The notes below the pieces were generated by a model. It had not been told where the DNA came from, did no database searches, and saw only the letters and a program-made list of their open reading frames with translations. From positions 6,674,006-6,738,005 of the forward strand of contig OZ024877.1 in the NCBI GenBank assembly GCA_964017185.1: 64,000 nucleotides of DNA, in the 5' to 3' direction. Numbering within the stretch: the first letter of the stretch is position 1; each line of letters opens with the position of its first letter. Below are positions 1-10,424 of this stretch, in pieces. This DNA is from Rugalucina vietnamica (lineage: Eukaryota; Mollusca; Bivalvia; Lucinida; Lucinidae). Made by a program: the position numbers and the translations under genes.

Positions 1-847
1 TAGCCCCAGATGGGGCTATTCTGTTTGCTTAGAGAATTTTCATCGAAAAATTGAATAAAATTTAAAAAGCAAACCTGATGCCCCTAAGAGCTGGAGTGGG
101 CTCGCCCAAATGATAATGATGGGAAAATCCGTTCGTCAAATATGGGTTAAAAGGTAGATAGTATGGACTATAAAAAAGCAGATTCATCGTAGACTATTGA
201 TGTCAATAAACTAAAGCTAGAAATCTTGCAACACCATCGGAAGCAAATTCTTATTTTTAATGCGGTAACTTGTTTTTTTCATGCAAGTACAATTATACTT
301 GGTCATTAAAAGCTTCTTTGTACTCATACTCATCAAAAGTACTCATCTCTAAGTCTTTTCTTCGCGCTTGCATCATTTTGTTGGTGTTTATCTAACTACA
401 GATCAGCGTTAAAGTTTCTAAACATATTTTGATGCCAAACTGTTGGAAGTGATGCGTGAATTCAGTTAAAACTACCATGAGAGAATCTGTGTTCTTGATA
501 CACTGCTAGCACTCATACTAGAATGCTTATTTCCTACAGCCACTAACCTGAGGCCATCACCGTCAAGCCTGCTCACTACTGACACAGTACAATGTAAGTG
601 ACGAAGTCACTGAACAGAACTCGTGGAAGAATATGCTGACGACTGTTCTGTTAGAAAATCAAGTTTTCTCTAAAACTGACGTAGGCCTATTTGAGGTATA
701 ATTGTTTTGATAATGAAACGCAAAATATACATAAAAACAAAAAAATCAGAATAAGCATGCATGGTGAAGAGCTCGTGTTTCACTCTCTGAAAATTTAGAC
801 ATAAATTTAAATATTTTGTTCTAAAAGCGGAAAAATACAGATTCACC
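1..847. other. 5' flank of SRCR copy 1; no gene seen
   Basis: No convincing coding region lies here. From about base 130 the sequence matches, in inverted orientation, the region at about 54037-54830 upstream of the intact SRCR gene, sharing for example TTAAAAGGTAGATAGTATGG and the tract around GCAAATTCTTATTTTTAATG. The conserved flank is therefore duplicated promoter and 5' UTR DNA of the SRCR pair. Both copies show an AG that could be a splice acceptor just before the ATG (AATACAG then ATTCACC here; TTCTAG then ATACACC in the other copy), so a 5' UTR intron is possible but unproved. Bases 1-130 show nothing recognisable. Confidence 0.6.
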
Positions 848-1993
848 ATGGTGCGGAATAGTTTCAATGTGGTGTTTATGTTGATATTGAATTACAGTGT
901 TTTAAAAGTAGTTCTTGCCAGAAAATCAAAGATCGAAGAAAGACTCGATGCTATTGAGTATCTTGTACGCGGTGAAATGTATTTTGTTCGCAAAGATATC
1001 CAGACAGACAGAGAAGAAAGGGAACAATTTATGAAGAAACTCAACGAAACACTGGAAGCACTGGAAAATGGTCTTGTTCGTGAAGCAACTGTGACAGACG
1101 ATTTGTCTGTTGGCGAAGTCGATATAAACGATTTGGCGAAGCTGTCAAATAAAGTTGGACAAAATAGTGTTGCTAAATAGTGAAATATTGAAGAGATAAC
1201 AGGAGAATTATTGCGGAATAGAAGAGGAATCATGACGGAGAAGCTAGCAAGGAAACTGGAGCAGAATATGTCAATGTCGCAGATGAAAAAACTGCAGCAA
1301 ACACAAGAAGATCTTGTGACAAACCAGAAACTGATACTCAAACATTTGAGCGCGATTATTCAAAATCAAAACCAGTCAATGAATGGACCCGGCGGATTGC
1401 AGACTGAGATCGAATATATAGTAGGTCAAATCATTGATCTACGGAATGCAACCGACGAACTGGCTCAAAGAATAAAACTATATGAACAGAAAGTTGGGGA
1501 CACACTTAAAATGTGTGCTGAAAATGTAATGACTAGCACAACACATATATCGAAAGCAACAACAACAACAGAAATGATAACAGAAATAGAAACGACAGTA
1601 GCAGAAACAGCAACAGAAATAACTTCAGGGATACCAAATATAATACCTGATGGTACCATTAGATTAGTTGGAGGACAAGACGAGTACGAAGGGCGAGTTG
1701 AAGTCAGTTACGGAGGTGTATATGGTACAGTTTGCGACGATTTATGGGACGACACAGAAGCCAGGGTTGTGTGTAGGGTGCTGGGGTATGGAGGGGGTAT
1801 CGGGTACCGTGGTCGGGGATCAGCCACGGGACATAGTCCACAACACGAGTTCGGGCCGGGAGAAGGAAATATCCTGTTAGATAATGTTGAATGTAGAGGA
1901 GACGAGGATTCGCTGCTATCGTGTTATCATGACGGAATTGCTGTAAATGATTGTAATCACAATGAGGATGCTGGGGTCAAATGTGATCCCTAA
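848..1993 (+). pseudogene. SRCR-domain coiled-coil protein, interrupted copy 1
   Basis: This is a paralogue of the intact gene at 52825-54036. The reading frame opens at CCATGG and encodes a signal-like N-terminus (NVVFMLILN), a charged helical segment (IEERLDAIEYLVRGEMYF) and then reaches K-stop at 1178-1180. Translation in the same frame resumes directly after it (IEEITGELLRNRRGIM) and runs through a coiled coil, a Thr-rich stretch (about 1540-1640) and one complete six-cysteine SRCR domain to a stop after VKCDP at 1993. Against the paralogue the break is a 12-bp insertion, AAATAGTGAAAT, which adds K-stop-stop-N without shifting frame. It resembles a partial duplication of the AAATAGTG just upstream. 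The copy also ends earlier than its paralogue, through a base change after GATCCC. Everything else looks constrained, so the lesion is recent, polymorphic, or a sequencing or assembly error. Confidence 0.85.
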
Positions 1994-2585
1994 AACTGTT
2001 CAATCCTTGTACGACCCTTTCCAGTGTGTATAGACGAAGGATTAGATAATGGCTGTCTGTCTAGCTGATATTGGTCCATGAGCTATTTAAGATGTCGGTA
2101 CCACCTGACTTGAACAGATCCCCCCGCACTTTTTGACAATTTTGGCATGTATAGAATTAGATAAAATCGGGGGGACCTTTCCAGGTGGTAGCTTTATGGT
2201 TAAAATCTTCGAGTTTATTCTAGCATAACCCCTTCATTTGTGTCTGTTTTTCTCTTATATCTTAAGTTTTCTTCAATTTTTGGAACAAGATAGTCAGCCG
2301 GTTCATATGTCTTATTATATGACATGACTATCAAGTATTGTCATATCAATCATTTGATACCAATTTTAGCTCTCTAGGACTTTTGGCTGCTGAGATATAA
2401 ACGTTTCTGTTGGTATACCCCCTCTATTTTTCTGTCATTTTTATCTAATATTTTAAGTTCTCATCAATATTCAACACTAAGAGAGCCTAGTTTTTCATAA
2501 ATCTTATCCCACGATTATAGAGCAATACCAAAGCAATCATTTGATACCAATTTCGGCTCTCTATAACTTTTGGTTGTCGAGTTAT

Positions 2586-3295
2586 AAGAGATTATCATAT
2601 GGCAATTTTCATATCATACCCCGTATCAACCTGAGACTTCCGTATCAGCCCGAGACTCCCATATTAGCCTGAGGGCCGAAGGCCCGAGGGCTGATATGGG
2701 AGTCGAGGGCTGATACGGAAGTCGAGGGTTGATACGGGGTATGATATGAAAATTGCCATATCATGATCTCTTTATCATATATTTTTATTGAAAAAAAAGT
2801 GTTTGATACAGTTCAATGCACAAAATGTTTCCCAACATAATTCCAAGTGGAAAAAAGAAAGAATGAAAAAAAAAAATCTGGTCACAAATTTTATTCAATA
2901 ACATTTAACCATTAATACAGAAAATTCAAATACAAAAATTTGATTTATAAATTGAGAACAATTTACAACGTACTATTGAATAGAACAGAGCGCTCCGAAT
3001 GTGGGGGTCACGTGAGATGTGATATGAGGTTTGGGGTGTGATATGGGGGTGTGATATGAGTCCATATCTCCCTAGGGAGATATGGATTTTGACAAATTTT
3101 GAACTGATACAGCTTTCGAGATTTGGGGTGTGATATGGGGGTGTGATATGAGTCCATATCTCCATAGGGAGATATGGATTTTGACAAATTTTGAACTGAT
3201 ACAGCTTTCGAGATATGGTGTCCCGATACGTGCATAGGACTTGCGCCTGTATCGCATATGTAAAAAGAACGTATTTTACAGTAAATATATGATAA
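2586..3295. repeat. Large palindrome plus duplicated 97-bp unit
   Basis: Bases 2586-2770 form a near-perfect palindrome centred at about 2679 (GGGCCGAAGGCCC) with arms of about 85-90 bp. The arms themselves contain iterated GATACGGAAGTCGAGGG-type units. Further on, a 97-bp unit is repeated head to tail (about 3029-3125 and 3126-3222); each unit contains a smaller palindrome (TCCATATCTCCCTAGGGAG and its near-copy). The block interrupts the 187-bp array, so it is a later insertion. The exact ends are uncertain. Confidence 0.7.
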
Positions 3296-5586
3296 TAAAG
3301 ATTACGGGGGGGTATACCCCCTCCACTTTTTTCTGTGATTTTTCTCTAATATTTATAGTTTTTATCAATATTCGAAAAAAGTAAGTCAGGTTGTTTGTGC
3401 GTCTTACCACGTGGTTTTAGAACATTATCTTAAAATTATTTGATACCAATTTCAGCTTTCTAGAGCTGTTTGTCACTGATATAGTAGCAGTTTTATTGGT
3501 ATACCCCCTTCATTTGCAAGTGATTTTTCTCTTATATCTTAAGTTCTTTTAAATATTTGAGAAACAAGAAAGTCAGCTTGTTTATATACTTGTTTCATTG
3601 TTATAGTATATTGTCATAGCAATCATTTTATAGCAATTACAGCTCTGTAGAGCCTTTGGTAACTGAGATATCGGCGGTTTTATTGATATACACCCTTCTT
3701 TGCCAGTGATTTTTCCCCTATATCTTAAGTTTTCTCAAATATTTGAGCAGCAAAAAGTCAGCTTGCTATATACCTTTAACATGGTCATAGAATATTGTCA
3801 TATCAATTATTTGATACCAATATCAGCTCTCTAGGATTTTTGGTTGTTGAGATATATATGTTTCCTTTGGTATACCCCCTATATTTTTCTGTGATTTTTT
3901 ATCTAATATTTTAAGTTTTTACCAATATTCAAACACTAAGAAAGTGTAATTTTTCATAAATCTTATCTTAAGATTATAGAACATTACCATAGCAATCATT
4001 TGATACCAATTTAAGCTCTCTGTATTTTTGGTGGCTGACATATTAAGTTTTTTTGGTGGTATACCCCCTCCATTTTTCTGTGATTTTTCTCTAATATTTA
4101 AAGTTTTTATCAATATTCAAAAAAAGTAAGTCAGATTTATTAAGTGACTTACAAAGTTGTTTTAAAGCATTATTTAAGAAATCATTTGAGACCAATTTCA
4201 GCTTTCTAGGGCTTTTTGTCGATGAGATATTAGCAGTTTTATTGGTATACCCCCTTCTTTTGCCAGTGATTTTTCTCCTACATCTGAAGTTCTCTTAAGT
4301 ATTTGCGCTACAAGAGAGTCAGCTTATTGATATATCTAATTGTATAATTATTAAATATTGTTATAGCAATCATTTGATACCAATTTCTGTTCTTTATGAC
4401 TTTTGGTTCCTGAGAAATACACGTTTCCGTAGGTATACCCCCTCCATTTTCTGTGATTTTTCTCTAATATTTAAAGTTTCCTCAATATTTGAACAGCACA
4501 AAAGTCTGACTATTAATGTATCTTATTATGTCGTTTTAGAATGTTATCATAGCAATCTTTTGTTACAAACTTCAGCTCTCTATGGCTTTTGGCTGCTGAG
4601 CTATAAACGTTTCTGTAGGTATACCCCCTACATTGGTCTATGATTTGTCTCTAAAATTGAAAGTTCTCATCAATATTTGAACACCAAGAAGGTCAAAATC
4701 ATTCTGTATTTTTTCACATTAATATAGAACATTATCATAGCAATAATTTAATACAAATTTCAAGTCTTTGGAATTTTTGGTTGCTGAGATATCAGAATTT
4801 CGTTGATTTTTACCCTTCGTTTATCTGTTATTTTTCTCTTATATCTTAAGTTCTTTTAAATATTTCAGCAACAAGAAAGTCAGCTTGTTTATATACTTGT
4901 TACATGGTTATAGAATATTGTAAAATCAATCAAATTATAGCATTTTCAATCTCTAGAGCTTTTGGTTATTGAGATATATACGTTTCCGTTGGTATACCCC
5001 CTATATTTGTTTTGCGATTTTTTATCTAATATTTAAAGTTCTCATCACTATTTCATCAATGAGAAAGTCAAATTATTTATGTTTTTATCACATGATTAAA
5101 GAAAGTTATTCTAGCAATCATTTGATACTAATTCAAGCTCTCTAGATCTTTTGGTCACTGATATATTAGCAGTTTTCTTGGTATACCCCCTTCGTTTGCC
5201 AATGTTTTTTCTCCTATAGCTTAAGTTCTCTTAAATATTCGAGAAACAAAAATACATTTTGTTTATAAACCCTTTACATGGTTATAGAATATTGTCATAG
5301 CAATCATTTGATGCCAATTTAAGCTGTCTAGGACTTTTGGTTGTTGAGAAATATACTTTTCCGTTGGTATACCACCTAAATTTTTCTGAGATTTTTATCT
5401 AATATTTTTAAGTTTTATCTATATTCCAATAATGAGAAAGTCAAATCTAATTGTATAATTATTAAATATTGTTATAGCAAACATTTGATACCAATTTCTG
5501 TTCTATATGACTTTTGGTTCCTGGGAAATACACGTTTCCGTAGGTATACCCCCTCCATTTTCTGTGATTTTTCTCTAATATTTAAA

Positions 5587-5990
5587 AAGGTACAAGTAGG
5601 CAAAGATCAGGAAAAGGCGCAATCAGAAAAAGATTCCCACTCCAAAAACCGAGGCGGGAAAAAACCAAACTAACAATCAGGTACTTATACCATGAAACAT
5701 ATCGTAAGCCGAATGAGCAGCTATTTTCCCAATACGTGGCCACTCAGTTACCTTAACTTAACTAAAAATATGAAAACATACATAAGGCGCCAACAGCACA
5801 AAAAATGTTATACACCAAGACATAAAACAAAAAGAACCACCACAGAAGTATCGACTTGGAACGATCAGTAACACAAAGTTACTGGCGGGCTTAAACCGGT
5901 TTTACATGGCCATAACATCACCCTCAGCTTCTGCAGTGGTTCATAACATTTATTTAGTTATTTGGTCCTCGTGGTGAATCTCTAACTAGT
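5587..5990 (-). mobile_element. Retroposon-like repeat F, truncated copy
   Basis: This 404-bp block interrupts a 187-bp monomer: the normal TTTAAAGTTTCCTC is split after TTTAAA and resumes as AAAGTTTCC, giving a 3-4 bp target duplication. On the minus strand it matches 8455-8862 and 55645-56042. All copies share the end GCCTACTTGTACC but differ at the other end, the pattern left by 5' truncation. No reading frame is evident. Confidence 0.6.
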
Positions 5991-7052
5991 AAAGTTTCCT
6001 CAATATTTGAACAGCACAAAAGTCTGACTATTAATGTATCTTATTATGTCGTTTTAGAATGTTATCAAAACAATCATTTGTTACAAACTTCAGCTCTCTA
6101 AGGCTTTTGGCTGCTGAGCTATAAGCGTTTCTGTAGGTATACCCCCTACATTGGTCTACGATTTGTCTCTAAAATTGAAAGTTCTCATCAATATTTGAAC
6201 ACCAAGAAGGTCAAAATCATTCTGTATTTTTTCACATTAATATAGAACATTATCATAATAATAATTTAATACAAATTTCAAGTCTTTGGAGTTTTTGGTT
6301 GCTGAGATATCAGAATTTCGTTGATGTTTACCCTTCGTTTATCTGTTATTTTTCACTAATATCTGAAGTTCTTTTCAATATTTGAGCATTAAGATAGCCA
6401 GCTTGTTTATATATCTTATTACATGGTTATAGAGCATTGTCATAGCAATCATTTGATACCAATTAAAGCTCTTTAGAGCTGTTGGTTGCTGAGATATAAA
6501 CAACTGTGCTGGTATTCTCCATTTTCTGTGATTTTAGTCTAATACATAAAGTTTTCATTAATATTCGAACACCAGGAAGTCAGTTTGATAATTATATCTT
6601 ATTACATAGTTATATAGCATTGCAAAAGCAATCATTTGATACCTATTTCTGCTTTCTAGGTCTATCAGTAGCCAAGATACATGTGGTAATATAGGTGTAC
6701 CACCTTACTATCTGCGCTTATTAGGGGTGGTGTTGAACACTCTGTGATTTTAGGTGACACAAATGGGCATTAAAGTGATCCTCTGACCAAACTGGCTCCC
6801 TTGAGCATTTGTTCTAAGGGTTCAAATTACATCCTATGACCCAAACCAAACCCTTCAAATGGCAATATAATATTTTCCTTTGTAAATCCTGATTTTCGTC
6901 ATTTTCATTAATATTCATGAAAATGCAAATGAGATGATTTTCATTTAGGCCCATGGCATCAACAAATTTGTCAAATAGAATAATTGATACAATAACAAGG
7001 AGCCACAATGATAGTTTAGGCCTGAAATCAGTTTTTATGGGATAATTGATTT

Positions 7053-7057
<5 letters not shown>

Positions 7058-7087
<30 letters not shown>
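7058..7087 (+). repeat. Poly-T tract (30 T)
   Basis: An uninterrupted T run lies inside element 1, in a segment whose flanks (CATTTTAATGTTT) recur without the T run at about 16990. The tract therefore expanded here. Confidence 0.9.
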
Positions 7088-8244
7088 CATTTTAATGTTT
7101 TAATAAAAATTCATGAATATGCAAGTGAGACAATTTCCATTACTTATCATAGGATAAAAGGGATATGTCTAAGCCTTAAAATGAGACCAAGTTCAATGGT
7201 CTAGGATAAAAAAACAATTGAGATATTTTCAATTTTCTATGTGTACCCCCATTATTGACGCAAAAATTGAATATTTAGAGAAATTTGATAAAACATAGCG
7301 TAAAACGCAAACGCCTCGACTTTCAGATGGCAGAAAACAGGATTTGATAGCTTTTTCAATGTACTTTTAGAGAATAATAGTGTAGAAATTTCCCTTGGGG
7401 AGGAAAGGGGGATATGGATAGATAGAAGACTATTCTCTAACGTTTTTTGTGTTAAAATGACGTTTTTTAAAATTATGGGGTATGGTAAACAACATGTCGT
7501 TTCACCATTAAAGCTACCAGCAATGCAAGTCCCCCCGATTTTTTACAAGTCTACAAACATAGTCCTACATGAAAATCATAAGGGGATTTGTTCAGGCCAG
7601 ATGGTACCGACATCCAAATTTACGGTATTGGCTCATGGACCATATCTGGTAAAGGCTTGTGGTCAGGATACATGCATTTTGACCCCCCAATAAAATACCT
7701 TGGTCAGACGTGATTCCTAAATATGTGCCAATTAGTTGGATTATGTAGGGCTTCATGACTAAGTAGAGTCTGCTATGTACATGTAGGTCAAACGCGATAT
7801 CAGTATCATTATTGATCAAGAACATTGGCTCGCATAAACCCGAAACGAATCATTAGCAATGCCACTGTCTCTTGAAATTACAATACATGTCTTTCTCAGC
7901 GTGAACATTATGCAGACTTTAGAGCAAATAAATTGTTTATGGCAGAAATAGACAGTTTCACTCCTAGATGACAGTAGAGCGAAATTACTTATCCAAGGTA
8001 TTGCAAGGATATTTAATGAATCTGTTTACGAGGCCGCACACTTTATTTCTCCCCTATGCAAACAGGGTTTAGGCGAAATGGTAATTTTGAAATCTGCAGC
8101 TTGTCTGCTGTCTGAATTTGGGATTTTATTATCTAATTTTATCAATTTCTGTACCTTCTATTCTTACCTTTTTTTAGTGAAGTGTACAATCATATAGCTA
8201 TGCTAGCTTTTACAGCCAGGGTTTGGATAAGACTTATCTTCTAC

Positions 8245-8866
8245 CGACTTAAAGCTATTCATTTTAGTTGGTTGGGGACGTAGCTTCTTGCTTGTTGCTT
8301 GGACCACCGGAGTTAAACTGCTCCGGAGTTCAATAAGTTATTCGGCGCCCAGGGATCTCCATCGTCGGGAAGCTTACTGAATCTTGAGTCCTCGTTTTGG
8401 ATTAGTCATGGTGGTTAATTTAAGATTCAATTGTTTGTCCATGATGTTTCATTTAATAGTTAGAGATTCACCACGAGGACCGAACTAATACTATAGTTAA
8501 ATGTAATGAACCACTGCAGAAGATAAGAGTGAGGTAAGTGCCTTGTAAAAGCGGTTAAAAACCCCAGTAGTTTTATATTACTGAGCGTTCCAAGGCGATA
8601 CTTCTGTTATGGTTCTATCTGTTTTACATGTATGTTTTGGGGTCGATGTTTTTGTGCTGTTTAAACTTTATTTACGTTTTCATAGTTTAGTTAACTTCGT
8701 GTAACTGAGTGGCCGCCTATTCACTCGGCTTACGATATATTCTTTATTTAGATGAAGTACAAGTACCTAATTGTCAATTAGGTTTTTCCCACCTCGGTTT
8801 TCGGAGTGGGAACTTCTTTCTGACTGCGCCTTTTCCTGATTACTGCCTACTTGTATCTTTTTGAAT
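8245..8866 (+). mobile_element. Retroposon-like repeat F, long copy
   Basis: This copy aligns in direct orientation with 55430-56042 over its whole length, from TTCATTTTAGTTGGTTGGGG to GCCTACTTGTA. It includes TTAGAGATTCACCACGAGG, AACCACTGCAGAAG and CGTTCCAAGGCGATACTTCT. The shorter copy inside element 1 has only the last 400 bp. No coding frame is seen; the class (SINE, LINE tail or other) is unresolved. Confidence 0.55.
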
Positions 8867-8867
8867 T

Positions 8868-9010
8868 CAATATATTCAATCCCAGGTGTTGCTTTGTTGT
8901 TTCCGCTTGCCAATGTAATTAACCAACGACTTTATAACAAACCACGTCATCAGTAGGAAACATTTCTTAGAAATGTTCTTTGAGTTCTCGATGGGAGCGC
9001 TGTAAAAATC
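8868..9010. repeat. Dispersed repeat shared with 54885-55045 (inverted)
   Basis: The stretch AATATATTCAATC ... TTGTTGTTTCCGCTTGCC ... AATGTAATTAACC ... GAAATGTTCTTTG matches the reverse complement of about 54885-55045. A weaker relative lies at 20490-20620. Because the adjacent repeat F copies are in direct rather than inverted orientation, this is a separate repeat, not an extension of the SRCR duplication. Confidence 0.5.
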
Positions 9011-9884
9011 TTTTAAACAGCAAGCTGATTTGTAAATGTCAGCCGTTTAGTCTTTTGATGAACGAAAATGCAATGGAGAGATGACCGTTCAGCCATTCAT
9101 TTACATGTCCGGAGATGCCCAAAATATAACCTCTAGTATGGACGAATCATATGTGATATAACAATATCCGCTCCTTCAAGAACCTGTTAGTTGCATAGGC
9201 ACTTTTCGTGTTATAGAAGTAAGATAAATAATATTTATGTTCTGGAATCGAACATAAAACATTTATATTCTATTTAAATGTTGCGCACCCACGTATCACG
9301 TGTGACAACGCTCTTCAGTTCACGAACAGACTAATTCCGAGCATTTCTGTACTTATATCTGAAAAAGGCAAATCCAAAAACAGAAATATTTTAGGGTGGG
9401 TGGGGTGAATACTGTTTTCGCATTCTGAACGCATCAGAAATTCTGCCTCGAATGACAAATGTCTATTTGCACGTTCTATCAGTCGCTCATAAACTTTCCT
9501 CGTGCATCACGAGAAACACGAATCGTTCACGCAGTCACGGCGCACAATCAGAAAACTTTGACTCAACACTGTACAACCAGTTGCCTCTACATATAGGCAA
9601 TATTAAAAACGAATATAAATTTCATTAAGCACTTGATATTCAAGAGATTTGTGGTTGCTTTGGTGACAATGTTTGTGTCAACATTTCAAAAAATCTTTTT
9701 TAGAAAGATTTGGGAATGAAACGCTTCCCATTGAAGCCTCTGCATTCTCCACTGACAGACTTCTTTCGACATAACTCGTTTCAATCATTACTAACCAATC
9801 ACTTTGCAGGGTTTCTATAGAAATCAAAACGTTTTTATAGGTTTCCATGTAACAGCCAACCATTTAACAGGCTGCATATTTCTT
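9011..9884. other. No gene seen
   Basis: AT-rich DNA with only short frames and no recognised repeat. Nothing here supports a gene. Confidence 0.5.
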
Positions 9885-10163
9885 CATTACGAAAACTTGC
9901 CCATGCAATATACAGAGATTCTTTTAGTCGTAAAAATGGAAAATTTTCAGCTGAAAAATTTTGATATTTTTCTTATTTTTGCTCAGAACATAGATTGTGG
10001 GTACATGTTAGAACCGCCTCGCCGAGGCGGTTCTAACGAGTACCCACAATCTATGTTTTGGAACAAAAATAAGAAAAATAGGTATACCCCTGCATACCCC
10101 AGTTTTGCTATATGTAAGTGGGGTTTAAGGGGGTATGTATTGCACGGACATGTTTTCCTGATG
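9885..10163. mobile_element. PAL-1 palindromic MITE, full copy
   Basis: The outer inverted repeats (CATTACGAAAACTTGCCCATG ... CATGTTTTCCTGATG) enclose a near-perfect central palindrome of about 60 bp around AGAACCGCCTCGCCGAGG, flanked by ATTGTGGGTAC and GTACCCACAAT. Asymmetric arms carry TCTTATTTTTGCTC on one side and a GGTATACCCCTGCATACCCC segment on the other. At least 14 full or partial copies lie in the window. No protein is encoded. Confidence 0.85.
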
Positions 10164-10227
10164 TTCTAAATGAATGTTTTCCTTGCCCAAAATGGAAGTA
10201 AACCATCAATGTAATTTGGTCCCGTGC

Positions 10228-10420
10228 TTGAGCAAACAAACAATTTGTGTTCCGACCAGGTCCGACACAAACAAGGCTGTACAGTCACAGAAGATGGTTT
10301 GAGGCTGCAAATTTTGGAATAAGAAAATAGAGGAATTGTACTATCAGTTACTGCGAAGCTGATTTGCGCCTTTGTTTTCGCCTATGTAGATTGTTGGTTT
10401 TGCCATGCGGCGGCTCATTT
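10228..10420. mobile_element. MITE-2 copy, 5' end degraded
   Basis: This copy carries the family hallmarks TCCGACACAAAC, GGCTGTACAGTCACAGAAG, TAGAGGAATTGTACTATC, CTGCGCCTTTGTTTTCGCC-like sequence and the terminal GCGGCTCAT. The central palindrome is shortened here. A retrotransposon begins immediately after the right end. Confidence 0.75.
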
Positions 10421-10424
10421 AGAT

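Larger units (their letters stand above)
2225..6730. repeat. Tandem array of ~187-bp units inside element 1
   Basis: Diverged monomers repeat with the anchor GGTATACCCCCT at about 2412, 3498, 3869, 4058, 4246, 4431, 4617, 4991, 5180, 5366, 5541 and 6138, spacing close to 187 bp. Each unit also carries CTGTGATTTTTCTCTAAT, an AAAGTCAG segment, TCATAGCAATCATTTGATAC and CTTTTGGTTGCTGAGATAT. The array is broken by a palindromic insertion (about 2586-3295) and a retroposon-like insertion (5587-5990). Related units occur in the 13.9-18.0 kb element (16340-16680). Confidence 0.8.
2072..7642. mobile_element. 5.57-kb non-autonomous DNA transposon with long TIRs (element 1)
   Basis: The ends are inverted repeats of roughly 130-145 bp (2072-2202 and 7499-7642), opening TGGTCCATGAG and closing CTCATGGACCA; both contain a G/C-rich tract and GGTAGCTTTA. 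The flanks are GATAT before and TATCT after. The homologous locus at 52820 reads GATATC with no element, so the target duplication is TAT (2069-2071, 7643-7645). The interior is a tandem array of about 187 bp units, a palindromic insertion, a retroposon-like insertion and a 30-T tract. No transposase-like frame is visible. The superfamily is undetermined: a 3-bp TSD is compatible with PIF/Harbinger or others. Confidence 0.8.
130..8080 (+). repeat. Inverted segmental duplication, copy 1
   Basis: The SRCR gene and its flanks are duplicated in opposite orientation at about 49110-54830. Homology covers the upstream flank, the gene, the 3' flank to 2071, and then continues at 7643 after a 5.57-kb transposon (GGCTTGTGGTCAGGAT, then CCTTGGTCAGACGTGATTCC). 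It goes on past the site that in the other copy holds a different transposon (around 7870) and fades near 8080. Without insertions the shared unit is about 2.4 kb. Confidence 0.8.

Noticed and set aside
2225..6730. Possible CRISPR-like array of regular repeats
   Set aside because: Whole 187-bp units are repeated with divergence throughout; there are no short identical repeats separated by unique spacers, and the DNA is eukaryotic.
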